DNA of 36,946 nucleotides from Lachnospiraceae bacterium (GTDB taxonomy: Bacteria; Bacillota; Clostridia; Lachnospirales; Lachnospiraceae): NCBI GenBank assembly GCA_009780115.1, contig WRAQ01000032.1:1-36946 (forward strand), in the 5' to 3' direction. This document shows positions 6,805 through 15,987 of this stretch, in pieces. The translations under genes were made by a program, and so were the position numbers. The stretch's first letter is position 1. Every line of letters starts with the position of its first letter. Under the pieces are notes generated by a model. The model was given only the letters and a program-made list of their open reading frames with translations, was not told where the DNA came from and searched no databases.

Positions 6805-8676
6805 ATGCTTCTTGATCAAATAACCAAAGCAAATGATATCAAAAAAATCAGTCCCAAGGATTTAAAGCCACTTGCGGCGGAAATCAGGCAGTTTTTAATT
6901 GAGTCAATCAGCAAAACCGGCGGCCATTTAGGGTCAAATCTTGGAGCGGTTGAACTGACGATGGCTTTGCATCTTGAACTCGATTTTCCGGAGGACAAGT
7001 TAATTTGGGATGTCGGCCACCAGTCTTATACTCACAAACTTTTAACCGGCCGCAAAGATGGATTTGCCGAATTACGCAAATACGGCGGTTTAAGCGGTTT
7101 TCCGAAACGAAAAGAATCGGACAGCGATTGTTTTGAGACCGGCCACTCATCAACCTCGATATCAGCGGGCCTTGGATTGGTAAAAGCGCGCGATTTGCGG
7201 GGCGAGAGCCATACCGTCATTTCGGTTATCGGCGACGGTTCACTGACCGGGGGGATGGCATATGAAGCCCTCAACAATGCCGCTCACTTAGAAACAAACT
7301 TTATTATTATTTTAAATGACAATAATATGTCGATTTCCGAAAATGTCGGCGGCGTATCAAAATATCTTAATAGCATTCGTACTGCTGATGCTTACCTTGA
7401 TATCAAGGAAGGTGTTTACAATAATTTGATGAACGTACCGAAATACGGTGACAAAATGGTGCGCGGTATTCAAAGAACCAAAAAGGCATTTAAGCAATTG
7501 GTTATCCCGGGTATGTTTTTTGAAGATATGGGCATCAGGTATATGGGGACGGTTGATGGCCATGATATTGCCAAAATGGTGCGTTTAATCCGGGAATCAA
7601 GACGGATTAATCAAGCGGTTTTGATTCATGTAATGACTCAAAAGGGCAAAGGGTTTAGCCCGGCGGAACGTCATCCGGCCCGTTTCCATGGCGCCGAGCC
7701 TTTTGATATCGAAACAGGTCTTCCGACCATGCAGCGGGTGGCCAATTATACCGATGTTTTTTCAACAGTAATGGTGAAATTGGCTTCACGTGACGAAAGA
7801 GTAGTCGCGATTACGGCAGCAATGCCTGATGGTACCGGGCTTAAGCGTTTCCGCAACATGTACCCTGACCGCTTTTTTGATGTTGGTATTGCCGAAGAAC
7901 ATGCCGTTACCTTTGCTGCCGGCCTTGCTGCCGGTGGTTTAGTACCAATCGTTGCGATTTATTCGTCATTTTTACAGCGTTCTTATGACCAGATTCTTCA
8001 TGATGTCTGCATCCAGAATCTGCCGGTGGTTTTTGCGATTGACCGGGCCGGACTGGTTGGAAGTGACGGTGAGACCCATCAGGGAATTTTTGATTTGTCG
8101 TTTCTTTCATCAATACCGAATATGCACATAATGGCACCAAAGAACAAGTGGGAGCTTTCCGACATGCTGAAGTTCGCCGTTGGTTTCGGCGCACCGGTAG
8201 CGATCCGTTATCCCCGCGGTGAAGCATATTCCGGGCTTGCCGAGTACCGTAAACCAATTTCCCTAGGCCGGGCCGAAGTGATTTATGAAGAAGCCGATAT
8301 TTGCTTAATTGCGGTTGGAAGTATGGTAAAAGAAGCTGAAGTTATCCGAAAAGCCATTAAAGAAGCCGGCTATTGCTGTTCACTAATAAATGCCCGCTTT
8401 GTCAAACCAATTGACGAAGAATTAATTCTAAAGGCTTCACAAGTACATAAGTTATTAGTTACAATGGAAGAAAATGTTTCAAGCGGCGGGTTCGGTGAAA
8501 AAGTGTTACGTCTCTTAACCGATATTGAAGCCGGTGTGAAATTATTAAGTATCGCAATCCCGGATGATTATGTTGAACATGGCAATGTTGAAATACTAAA
8601 AAAAGAAATCGGGATTGATAATGAAACCATTATTGCGGAAATTTTGCGTTTGGCAGGAGCAGAGCTAAAAAAATGA
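6805..8676 (+). CDS. dxs: 1-deoxy-D-xylulose-5-phosphate synthase
   Basis: Dxs condenses pyruvate with glyceraldehyde 3-phosphate using thiamine diphosphate; it is the first step of the DXP isoprenoid pathway and also supplies thiamine and pyridoxal precursors. The thiamine diphosphate motif begins with GDG at residue 143 and ends with NDNNMSIS. GIAEEHAVTFAAGLA places the catalytic glutamate at 364/365. The transketolase C-terminal domain is present. Its 623 residues match the family. AAAAAGG precedes the ATG. The 3' end overlaps nadK by 4 nt (ATGA). The tlyA gene often found between dxs and nadK is absent. Confidence 0.97.
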   Translation: MLLDQITKANDIKKISPKDLKPLAAEIRQFLIESISKTGGHLGSNLGAVELTMALHLELDFPEDKLIWDVGHQSYTHKLLTGRKDGFAELRKYGGLSGFPKRKESDSDCFETGHSSTSISAGLGLVKARDLRGESHTVISVIGDGSLTGGMAYEALNNAAHLETNFIIILNDNNMSISENVGGVSKYLNSIRTADAYLDIKEGVYNNLMNVPKYGDKMVRGIQRTKKAFKQLVIPGMFFEDMGIRYMGTVDGHDIAKMVRLIRESRRINQAVLIHVMTQKGKGFSPAERHPARFHGAEPFDIETGLPTMQRVANYTDVFSTVMVKLASRDERVVAITAAMPDGTGLKRFRNMYPDRFFDVGIAEEHAVTFAAGLAAGGLVPIVAIYSSFLQRSYDQILHDVCIQNLPVVFAIDRAGLVGSDGETHQGIFDLSFLSSIPNMHIMAPKNKWELSDMLKFAVGFGAPVAIRYPRGEAYSGLAEYRKPISLGRAEVIYEEADICLIAVGSMVKEAEVIRKAIKEAGYCCSLINARFVKPIDEELILKASQVHKLLVTMEENVSSGGFGEKVLRLLTDIEAGVKLLSIAIPDDYVEHGNVEILKKEIGIDNETIIAEILRLAGAELKK

Positions 8677-9470
8677 CGAACTTCCATATTGTCACGAATG
8701 ACCTAAAGGATCGTGATTTTAAAGTTACGAAGTTGATTGCCGATTATCTGGAAAGTCATGGTAAACGGGTTACTGATGATTCCGGGCCTATTGATTGTGT
8801 ATTAGTACTTGGGGGTGATGGGACTTTACTTCGGGCGGCTGTCAGTCTGGCTCACCTTAAGGCCCCTTTTCTTGGCATCAATCTTGGCAATCTTGGTTTT
8901 CTTGCCGAAGTTGACAAAGTTAATATTGAAAGCGCTTTGGACAAAATCATCCAGGATGAATACACTACCGAAAAACGGATGATGCTTGATGGTGTAACTA
9001 CTGTATTCAATGAAGAAAAGCAAAAAAACAGTGCCTTAAATGATGTTGTAATTATCGGACATGAATCAATGCAGCTTATTTATTTTGACCTTTATGTTAA
9101 TGGCCTTAAGCTGACTAACTATGTAGCAGACGGGATGGTTGCCTCAACCCCGACCGGTTCGACCGGTTACAACCTTTCTGCCGGGGGGCCCATTGTTGAA
9201 CCACGGGCTGATGTAATACTTCTTACCCCGCTTTCTGCTCATTCAATGCGGAGCCGGAGTATTATTTTATCATCCGATGATGAAGTGAAAATAAAGATTA
9301 CTAAGGGGAAAAATGATGAGCATCAGAAAGTAATCGCCGTTTTTGACGGGCATAAACGGATTGTTCTTCAAACCGGTGATTATATTACCATCACCAAATC
9401 GGAGAAATCCACTTCGATTATTAAGTTAAGCAAACTGAATTTTTTTGAGATTTTGAAGCAAAAACTATGA
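8673..9470 (+). CDS. nadK: NAD kinase
   Basis: NAD kinase phosphorylates NAD+ to NADP+. The GGDGTLL motif is at residues 49-55, and the second conserved block DGMVASTPTGSTGYNLSAGG is intact. The 265-residue length is typical of the Firmicutes enzyme. Its ATG overlaps the dxs stop codon (ATGA), so it is probably translationally coupled. Sitting between dxs and argR-recN is standard for Clostridia. Confidence 0.96.
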   Translation: MTNFHIVTNDLKDRDFKVTKLIADYLESHGKRVTDDSGPIDCVLVLGGDGTLLRAAVSLAHLKAPFLGINLGNLGFLAEVDKVNIESALDKIIQDEYTTEKRMMLDGVTTVFNEEKQKNSALNDVVIIGHESMQLIYFDLYVNGLKLTNYVADGMVASTPTGSTGYNLSAGGPIVEPRADVILLTPLSAHSMRSRSIILSSDDEVKIKITKGKNDEHQKVIAVFDGHKRIVLQTGDYITITKSEKSTSIIKLSKLNFFEILKQKL

Positions 9471-9486
9471 TATCAGGGCCAAAAAT

Positions 9487-9957
9487 ATGAAAAAAAACCG
9501 CCAGGAGAAAATTAAAGAATTAATTAGGAATCATGAAATCGAAACTCAGGAAGAACTTGCTGCCTATTTGAATGAAGCAGGTTATCAAGTGACTCAGGCA
9601 ACAGTTTCCCGCGATATCCGCGAGCTAAAATTATCAAAAATGGCAATCGGTTCCGGCCGGCAGAAATATATATTTTTATTTAGTGAAGTGGAAGCAGCCG
9701 AGCCGCGTTTATTGGAAGAAAAGTTTATCAGTGTTTTAAAAAGCGGCTTCATTTCTGTAGAAGCGGCAGGTAATATTATTGTTGTGAAAACAGTCGCCGG
9801 AATGGCGATGGCTGTTGCGGCGGCAATCGATACGATGAAATGGGATAAGATACTTGGCTGTATTGCCGGAGATGATACAATTATGATTGCCGTACGTTCC
9901 CCTAATGATGGAAATACTGTGTGCGAAAAAATTTATGAAACATTAGAAAGGATTTAA
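9487..9957 (+). CDS. argR: Arginine repressor ArgR/AhrC
   Basis: ArgR is an arginine-responsive hexameric repressor of arginine biosynthesis genes and activator of catabolic ones. The N-terminal winged helix contains TQEELAAYLNEAGYQVTQAT and SRDIRELKL. The C-terminal arginine-binding and oligomerisation domain shows GNIIVVKTVAGMA and the acidic AGDDTIMIAV motif. Its 156 residues match the family. The upstream gap is only 16 bp and shows no separate promoter. Pairing with recN is conserved in Firmicutes. Confidence 0.95.
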   Translation: MKKNRQEKIKELIRNHEIETQEELAAYLNEAGYQVTQATVSRDIRELKLSKMAIGSGRQKYIFLFSEVEAAEPRLLEEKFISVLKSGFISVEAAGNIIVVKTVAGMAMAVAAAIDTMKWDKILGCIAGDDTIMIAVRSPNDGNTVCEKIYETLERI

Positions 9958-9958
9958 A

Positions 9959-11647
9959 TTGTTAATAAGTTTACATGTGAAAAACCTTGCTTTAGTCGAG
10001 GAAACCGAAGTTTTTTTTACTGAAGGCCTTAATATTTTAACCGGCGAAACCGGAGCCGGGAAATCAATTATCATTGGTTCGATTAATTTGGCCCTTGGTT
10101 CGAAAGCGGATAAAGATATAATCCGCAGCGGTGCCGAATATGCCCTGATTGAGCTTACTTTTACGATAGATAATCCCGAAATAACTGCTCTTTTGAAAAC
10201 AATGGATTTACCAATTGAAGACGATGGTTCAATTATTCTGCAAAGGAAAATCATGCCCGGACGAAGTGTCATCCGGTTAAATGGCGAAACGATACCGGCA
10301 GTACAGTTGAAAAGCCTTGCCGGAAAATTACTTGATATTCATGGCCAGCACGAACATCAGACCCTCCTTAAAGCGACTAATCATCGTGAAATCCTTGATA
10401 GCTTCGGGGCAGAGTCATTAGCCCCCCTCAAAAATGAATTAAAACAAATTTATCATGAATACAAAACGATAAGTTCTGAACTGGAAAAGGAAGGGCTTGA
10501 AGAAGCCGGCCGAAAAAGGGAAATGGAGCTTCTCGATTTTGAAATCCGGGAAATCGAAAGCGCTTCGCTTGTTATCGGAGAAGATGAAAAAATTGAAAAA
10601 GAGTTTCACAAAATGAACAATGTCGGTAAAATCCGGAAAGCAGTAGCAAATGCGCATGGTATCACCGGTTATGACCGCGCCGGCAGCGCCGGTACCGATA
10701 TTGGCCGCGCCTTAAAAGAAATTAAGGCGATATCCTTAATGGATGAAGAATTAGTAACTTTGTCCGAACAACTTCGTGATATTGATACATTGCTTAACGA
10801 TTTTAACCGTTACGCCGCCGATTATTTAGTTTCGCTTGAATTTGATGACGAAAAATTCAATGCCGTTGAGAATCGTTTAAGCCATCTTTATAATTTGAAG
10901 AATAAATACCAAAATACTATTGAAGGCATTATTATCCTGGCTGAAAAGAAAAAAAAGCGGATGGCAGTTTTAGCCGACTATGAGAATTACCGGGCCGGGC
11001 TTCTTAAAAAGCAGCAGGAATTGAAAGAGAGTATATTGGATAAATGCCGGCAAATTTCTGCGATTCGGGAAAAGCTTGGTGAATTTTTACAGGAAAATTT
11101 GATAAAGGCTTTGATAGACTTAAATTTCCCTTATATTCGTTTTGAGACAGCGATTACTTATGATGAGGAAAATTTTGGGGCTGATGGTTTTGACCAGGTT
11201 GCTTTTATGATTGCCCCGAATCCTGGTGAAGAATTGCGCCCGCTCAATCAAATCGCCAGCGGCGGTGAGTTATCGCGGATTATGCTGGCTCTGAAAACGC
11301 TTAAAGCGGATGTGGAAGATAAAGAAACGCTGATTTTTGATGAAATTGATACCGGGATTAGTGGGAAAACAGCTTGGAAAGTCGCGGAAAGACTGGGCAT
11401 TTTAGGAAAAGGCCATCAGGTAATTTGCATTACTCACTTATCACAAATCGCCGCAATGGCCGATACGCATTTCGCAATAAAAAAAGAAGTGATAAATGAC
11501 CGGACGGTAACAAAAATCAATAAATTAGCGGAAAAAGAAAGTATTAATGAATTAGGCCGTTTACTTGGTGCAGAGAATATAACTGATGCAGTTCTTAAGA
11601 ATGCATTGGAAATGAAAGAATTGGCACTTAAATTTAAAAATAATTAA
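9959..11647 (+). CDS. recN: DNA repair protein RecN
   Basis: RecN is an SMC-like ATPase that acts early in double-strand break repair. Walker A GETGAGKS lies near the N-terminus, followed by a long coiled coil (about residues 160-380). The ABC signature ASGGELSRIMLAL and Walker B LIFDEIDTGISG lie near the C-terminus. The start is a TTG at 9959; the family N-terminus (MLISLHVKNLALVEE) and the upstream AAAGGA support it. The length of 562 residues is normal. It starts one base after the argR stop codon. Confidence 0.96.
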   Translation: MLISLHVKNLALVEETEVFFTEGLNILTGETGAGKSIIIGSINLALGSKADKDIIRSGAEYALIELTFTIDNPEITALLKTMDLPIEDDGSIILQRKIMPGRSVIRLNGETIPAVQLKSLAGKLLDIHGQHEHQTLLKATNHREILDSFGAESLAPLKNELKQIYHEYKTISSELEKEGLEEAGRKREMELLDFEIREIESASLVIGEDEKIEKEFHKMNNVGKIRKAVANAHGITGYDRAGSAGTDIGRALKEIKAISLMDEELVTLSEQLRDIDTLLNDFNRYAADYLVSLEFDDEKFNAVENRLSHLYNLKNKYQNTIEGIIILAEKKKKRMAVLADYENYRAGLLKKQQELKESILDKCRQISAIREKLGEFLQENLIKALIDLNFPYIRFETAITYDEENFGADGFDQVAFMIAPNPGEELRPLNQIASGGELSRIMLALKTLKADVEDKETLIFDEIDTGISGKTAWKVAERLGILGKGHQVICITHLSQIAAMADTHFAIKKEVINDRTVTKINKLAEKESINELGRLLGAENITDAVLKNALEMKELALKFKNN

Positions 11648-11675
11648 AATAAAAATTCATTTTATCCGCATAATA
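11647..11675 (+). promoter_or_regulatory. Possible sigma-G/F-type promoter for spoIVB
   Basis: CATAATA at 11669-11675 fits the forespore -10 pattern CATNNTA. AAATA at 11647-11651 lies 17 bp upstream as a partial -35. In B. subtilis spoIVB is transcribed in the forespore by sigma-F and sigma-G, so the position is sensible, but the -35 match is weak. Confidence 0.35.
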
Positions 11676-11771
11676 GAATGAAGAGATTTTCTAAGTTTAC
11701 GTTCATTGGAACGCAAACAAAAAAAATCTAGACTTCATTCGGGAAGAATGCCGTTTATACGTCATTCTTCC
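11676..11771 (+). repeat. AGA-bulge two-stem element, copy 1 (upstream of spoIVB)
   Basis: Stem A pairs GAATGAAG-AGATTTT with AAAATCT-AGA-CTTCATTC, where AGA is a bulge. It encloses hairpin B (GTTTACGTTC against GAACGCAAAC). Hairpin C follows, with GGAAGAATG (11742-11750) against CATTCTTCC (11763-11771). The element ends about 15 nt before the GGGAGG ribosome site of spoIVB. Copies at 23476 and 30588 keep the same architecture with compensating base changes. Confidence 0.8.
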
Positions 11772-11795
11772 AAGTATTTGGTACGGGAGGTTAGA

Positions 11796-13076
11796 GTGAA
11801 TTTTTTAAATTACGAAAAACGCAGACGGATTTACCGTTATTTTTTATATGTCCTGCTGTTTTCCGGGATAATTGCCATAGCAACGAGTACCTGGTATATG
11901 TATTTTAACCGGGTACCTTCAACGATAAAACTAAGAGCCGAGGCACATGAAACAGTTGATTTCAGAGTCCCGGCAACTGGTGATATTTTTAATCAAGATG
12001 AAACAGTTGAGGCCTTTAGTAATAGTATCAGGCTTGATTTTAGCAAGCCGGTTACTTTTAAGACCGGAACAACGGATAATAATTATATTGTAGATTTAAA
12101 ATTATTCGGAATTATCCCGCTTAAAAGTGTGCAAATTGATATTATCCGCGATACCAAGCTAATGCCGGCCGGTATCCCGATTGGAATATATGTAAAGACA
12201 AAAGGGATTCTTGTTGTTGGTATTGGCGAATTTGAAGGTGATAACGGAAAAACATTGTCACCGGCGCGGTACATTTTGCAGCAAGGCGATTATATTATGT
12301 CAATAAATGGCGAAATGGTTGATGATAAAGCACGGATGATCGAAATCATTTCTAATGGTGATGGGGAAGCCCTGGTTTTTGTAATTAAGCGTGATGAAGA
12401 AGAAATCGAATTAATGATTAGTCCGGAGTTTAATAAAGCCGGTGAATACAAAATCGGCGTATGGGTAAGGGACAATGCACAAGGTGTCGGGACGATGACA
12501 TATATAATGGAAGACGGGACCTTTGGTGCTTTGGGCCATGGGATAAATGATGTTGATATCAGTACCTTAATGATTCTGGACAGCGGCTCTCTGTACCGGA
12601 CCGATATCATTAATATCACCCGCGGAGTTAACGGCGCCCCCGGTGAATTAACCGGCTTTATTGAATACAGCGAGCATAATATACTTGGTGAAATCACTGA
12701 TAATACGCCCTACGGTATCTTTGGCAGTATCAATGTAAACAGCAAGGCAATTCGTGACGGCGATTTTATCCCGATTGGTTTAAAGCAGGATATCCGCCGC
12801 GGCCCGGCCAAAATAATTTGCAGCATCGTCGGCGAGCCAACCAGCTATGATGTAGAAATCACCGAGATTTTTCTCGAAAATGACAATGTTAACCGGGGAA
12901 TTGTCCTAAAGATTACCGACCCGGCCTTATTATCATTAACCGGCGGAATTGTGCAGGGAATGAGCGGAAGCCCGATTATTCAGGATAATAAACTAATCGG
13001 CGCGGTCACGCACGTCCTTGTACAAGATTCAACCAGCGGGTATGGGATTTTTATTGAGAATATGATTGTCCGGTGA
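11796..13076 (+). CDS. spoIVB: SpoIVB peptidase (S55 family)
   Basis: SpoIVB is a forespore-secreted serine protease that triggers pro-sigma-K processing across the spore membranes by cleaving SpoIVFA. The GTG start at 11796 is chosen because GGGAGG lies just upstream. The resulting 426-residue protein has an N-terminal transmembrane segment (about 15-37), a PDZ domain (about 130-205, with GDYIMSING) and the S55 domain. The likely catalytic residues are His248 in GHGIND and Ser390 in GMSGSP. In many spore formers spo0A follows directly, but here a histidyl-tRNA synthetase gene with its own promoter follows. Confidence 0.95.
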   Translation: MNFLNYEKRRRIYRYFLYVLLFSGIIAIATSTWYMYFNRVPSTIKLRAEAHETVDFRVPATGDIFNQDETVEAFSNSIRLDFSKPVTFKTGTTDNNYIVDLKLFGIIPLKSVQIDIIRDTKLMPAGIPIGIYVKTKGILVVGIGEFEGDNGKTLSPARYILQQGDYIMSINGEMVDDKARMIEIISNGDGEALVFVIKRDEEEIELMISPEFNKAGEYKIGVWVRDNAQGVGTMTYIMEDGTFGALGHGINDVDISTLMILDSGSLYRTDIINITRGVNGAPGELTGFIEYSEHNILGEITDNTPYGIFGSINVNSKAIRDGDFIPIGLKQDIRRGPAKIICSIVGEPTSYDVEITEIFLENDNVNRGIVLKITDPALLSLTGGIVQGMSGSPIIQDNKLIGAVTHVLVQDSTSGYGIFIENMIVR

Positions 13077-13167
13077 TAAAAAACGAAAGATTAGGCACTT
13101 GACAACTTTACCAAGGGTTGAAAACGGCAACGTTTGTATTGATGATATAAAATAAAAATATTCCATC

Positions 13168-13196
13168 TTGAGTATTCCCGCAAAAAAGTGTAGAAT
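13168..13196 (+). promoter_or_regulatory. Sigma-A promoter for hisS
   Basis: TTGAGT at 13168-13173 and TAGAAT at 13191-13196 have a 17-bp spacer, placing the transcription start about 25-30 nt before the hisS ATG. No T-box sequence is visible in this short leader. The rest of the 153-bp gap holds an isolated TTGACA at 13099 with no matching -10. Confidence 0.65.
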
Positions 13197-13229
13197 CAAT
13201 GCAATACACAGTTCAAGAAAGGAATACCA

Positions 13230-14489
13230 ATGTCCCTTAAAAAAAAGCCGGTTAACGGAATGAAAGATATTTTACCCGCCGAAATGCAAATCCGCGATTA
13301 TGTCATTGGTTTAATTAAAGAAACCTACCGCAGTTTTGGCTTTACTCCTATTGATACACCTAGTGTTGAGCATATCGAAAACTTAAGTAATAAACAGGGC
13401 GGTGAAAACGAAAAGCTGATTTTCAAGATTCTGAAGCGTGGTGAAAAGCTGAAATTGGAAACAGCAAAAAGCGAAGATGACTTGGTTGACGGCGGTTTGC
13501 GTTATGACTTAACCGTACCGCTGGTTCGTTATTATTCGAATCATGCAAATGAGCTGCCGGTTCCCTTTAAAGCCCTCCAGATTGGTTATGTCTGGCGGGC
13601 CGACCGTCCGCAACGGGGCCGCTACCGCCAATTTATGCAATGTGATATTGATATTCTTGGCGACGAATCAAATATGGCGGAAATCGAATTAATTCTTGCG
13701 ACAAGTGCTACTTTGGTAAAGCTTGGTTTCAAAAATTTCCAAATCCGCATAAATGACCGCCGGATTCTCCGGGCGATGGCAGCATATAGCGGTTTTACTG
13801 AAAACGAATATGACAGCGTTTTTATTACTTTGGATAAAATGGATAAAATTGGCTTGTCAGGAGTAACGGAAGAACTTAAAAATAATAATTTCTCTTCCGA
13901 AAAAGCGGACAAATTTGTTAAGCTTGTTGGCAGTTTTTCCGAAGCAAATACCCGCGGGAATCTTGATTTGCTAACTGATATTCTAGCAAATGATTTAGAT
14001 TCCCCAGTTATACAAAACATGACGGAAATCCTTGAAAGCACCGAAAACGCAAAGTCGGGCGAATATGAAATTATTTTTGACCCAACCCTTGTCCGCGGCA
14101 TGACATATTATACCGGTACTATTTTTGAAGTTGCCATTCCGGAGTTCGGCGGAAGTTGCGGCGGCGGCGGCCGTTATGACAAAATGGTCGGCAATTTTAC
14201 CGGAAAAGATGTCCCCGGAGTTGGTTTTTCAATTGGGTTTGAGCGGATTATCCTTTTATTGATGGAAAGCGGCTTTGTTATCCCTGACCAGGCAACAAGA
14301 AAGGCTTATCTGCTGGATAAAGGCATAGATAATAAAATAACAGGTGATATTTTATTAAAAGCCCAAATGGAACGTGAATCCGGCGTGCAAGTTTTAGTGA
14401 CAAGAATGAACAAAAACAAAAAATTCCAAAAAGAACAATTAAGTAAAGAAGGATATAACGAGATTGTGGAGATTTGGAAAAATGGCTGA
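13230..14489 (+). CDS. hisS: Histidine--tRNA ligase
   Basis: HisRS charges tRNA-His. Class II motif 2 and histidine-binding elements are present: RYDLTVPLVRYY, YVWRADRPQRGRYRQFMQCD, the histidine-specific LVRGMTYYTGTIFE, GGGRYD, and motif 3 GVGFSIGFERI. The C-terminal region after about residue 345 is roughly 75 residues and does not show the usual full anticodon-binding domain pattern, although KKFQKEQLSKEGYNEIVEI resembles part of it. AAAGG lies upstream of the ATG. The gene overlaps the downstream acetyltransferase start by 8 nt. A HisZ-type paralogue is less likely because the histidine-specific motifs are intact. Confidence 0.88.
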   Translation: MSLKKKPVNGMKDILPAEMQIRDYVIGLIKETYRSFGFTPIDTPSVEHIENLSNKQGGENEKLIFKILKRGEKLKLETAKSEDDLVDGGLRYDLTVPLVRYYSNHANELPVPFKALQIGYVWRADRPQRGRYRQFMQCDIDILGDESNMAEIELILATSATLVKLGFKNFQIRINDRRILRAMAAYSGFTENEYDSVFITLDKMDKIGLSGVTEELKNNNFSSEKADKFVKLVGSFSEANTRGNLDLLTDILANDLDSPVIQNMTEILESTENAKSGEYEIIFDPTLVRGMTYYTGTIFEVAIPEFGGSCGGGGRYDKMVGNFTGKDVPGVGFSIGFERIILLLMESGFVIPDQATRKAYLLDKGIDNKITGDILLKAQMERESGVQVLVTRMNKNKKFQKEQLSKEGYNEIVEIWKNG

Positions 14490-14931
14490 ATTAATCATAA
14501 GAGAGATTGAAAAGGATGATCTGCAAAAGTTGCTGGAACTTTATACTCATCTTCACGATAACCCTCTTCCTCCGGTTGATTCGCGGATTAATGACATATG
14601 GTCAAATATTTTTAACAATCCCGGCCATTATATCTTGCTAGGGTTTATCGAAGAAAAATTAATTGTTTCATGCGTTATAAATATCATTGAAAATCTTACC
14701 CGTACCCAAAGGCCATATGCGGTGATTGAAAATGTCATAACTCATCCTGATTACCGGATGAAAGGTTATGCTTCGGTGATTCTTGCAAAAGCAAAAGAAA
14801 TAGCGGAAGAAAATAATTGCTACAAAATCATGCTGCTGACCGGTTCGAAAGAGGAGAGCATCCACAATTTTTACCGCAAAGCCGGCTTTAACTCACAGGA
14901 TAAAACTGCCTTTATAATTCGATATTCGTGA
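14482..14931 (+). CDS. GNAT family N-acetyltransferase
   Basis: This protein probably transfers an acetyl group from acetyl-CoA to an unknown amine. It is 149 residues long. The acetyl-CoA pyrophosphate loop is visible as THPDYRMKGYASVILAKAKE, after the beta4 strand YAVIENVI. A C-terminal IHNFYRKAGF motif is typical of GNATs. I chose ATG 14482, inside the overlap ATGGCTGA with the hisS stop; an in-frame upstream start at 14464 would overlap further. It is co-transcribed with hisS. The substrate cannot be inferred. Confidence 0.88.
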   Translation: MAELIIREIEKDDLQKLLELYTHLHDNPLPPVDSRINDIWSNIFNNPGHYILLGFIEEKLIVSCVINIIENLTRTQRPYAVIENVITHPDYRMKGYASVILAKAKEIAEENNCYKIMLLTGSKEESIHNFYRKAGFNSQDKTAFIIRYS

Positions 14932-15096
14932 GTGACATTCTGACTTCGCAATGCAATCAAATTCAGCTACGCCGGGCGTGGAAAACGTCGGCACTAGGTT
15001 TCTATTGCAGAAACCATAGTACCGCTACGTTTTACATGGAGCGTAAACAAAACAAGTTTTGCTCGCGTGTTTTGCGGCGAAGTACAGAGATGTCAC
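14932..15096. repeat. Large multi-stem palindromic element between the GNAT gene and metQ
   Basis: Outer arms at 14932-14949 (GTGACATTCTGACTTCGC) and 15077-15096 pair at nearly every position, with two single-base bulges. Inside, AAAACGT/ACGTTTT, CGG/CCG, ACTA/TAGT and GGTTTCT/AGAAACC build one long branch (about 14981-15036). GAGCG/CGCTC-type pairing plus CAAAAC/GTTTTG builds a second. It starts on the base after the GNAT stop codon and fills the convergent gap to metQ. No open reading frame in it looks real. Confidence 0.65.
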
Positions 15097-15114
15097 ACGC
15101 GGAATAATTGTTCC

Positions 15115-15933
15115 TTAATACGGAATTACCGCCCCGTCATAGGTTGCATTAATGTGATTGCGGATTTCTTCCGACTTAAGCACCTCAACCAAAGCTTTAA
15201 TTCCCTCATGGCCTTCATTACCGGCTTTTATTGCGATAATATTTACATATGTACCGGCCGCTTCGGAATCAGGGCTTTCGTAAGCAACTGAATCTCTGGC
15301 CACCGAAAAACCGGCCTGCAAAGCAAAGTTTCCATTAAGGATAACAAAAGCGACTTCATCTTTAATGCGGGGGATTTGCGCCGCTTCCAATTCTATGATG
15401 ACCACCCCGAGCGGGTTATCCAGAATATCATTAACCGTTGCCGCTACCCCGGCCCCCTCTCTTAAAGTAATAATTCCATTAGCCTGCAGCAAAAGCAGCG
15501 CCCTTGCTTCATTAGTTGTATCATTCGGGATAGCGATTTCATCACCGGCAGCCAAATCGCCAAGGTCTGATTTTTTACCCGGATAAATCCCCAGCGGTTC
15601 ATAATGAATCCCGCCGGCATTAACCAAATTCGTTCTTTGCTCTTGGTTAAAATTGTTTAAATACGGAATATGCTGAAAATAGTTCGCATCAAAATCACCG
15701 CTTTCAACAACCAGGTTCGGCTGGATGTAATCATTGAAAATAGTGATATTCAAATCCCAACCCTTCTCTTTAAGAAGCGGTTTTGCTATTTCCAGAATTT
15801 CCCCGTGCGGGGTTGCAGTCGCCGCGATGTTGATTGTTCTTTCATCACCGCTTTGGCCGGAACCGGCACAACCGGCTAAGACCCCGGTTAATAATGCTGC
15901 TGCCAATACACTTACTAATACTTTTTTCTTCAT
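15115..15933 (-). CDS. metQ: Methionine ABC transporter substrate-binding lipoprotein
   Basis: MetQ captures methionine outside the cell and delivers it to the MetNI transporter. The signal peptide ends in the lipobox LAGC, with Cys at residue 22. The NlpA/MetQ family pattern is clear: TATPHGEIL at the mature N-terminus, YFQHIPYLNNF, EIAIPNDTTNEARALLLLQ and a C-terminal IKALVEVLKSEEIRNHI. The 272 residues match the family. AAGGAGG precedes the ATG. It is the last gene of metN-metI-metQ on this strand, separated from metI by a hairpin element. Confidence 0.95.
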   Translation of the reverse strand: MKKKVLVSVLAAALLTGVLAGCAGSGQSGDERTINIAATATPHGEILEIAKPLLKEKGWDLNITIFNDYIQPNLVVESGDFDANYFQHIPYLNNFNQEQRTNLVNAGGIHYEPLGIYPGKKSDLGDLAAGDEIAIPNDTTNEARALLLLQANGIITLREGAGVAATVNDILDNPLGVVIIELEAAQIPRIKDEVAFVILNGNFALQAGFSVARDSVAYESPDSEAAGTYVNIIAIKAGNEGHEGIKALVEVLKSEEIRNHINATYDGAVIPY

Positions 15934-15987
15934 AACTTGTTCCTCCTTGTGGATAATATTATAATGTAACTATGTGAATCATTTAAG

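Noticed and set aside
15067-15291. Plus-strand ORFs across metQ and the multi-branch palindrome
   Set aside because: They run antisense to metQ or through the palindrome, with no ribosome site or recognisable protein features.
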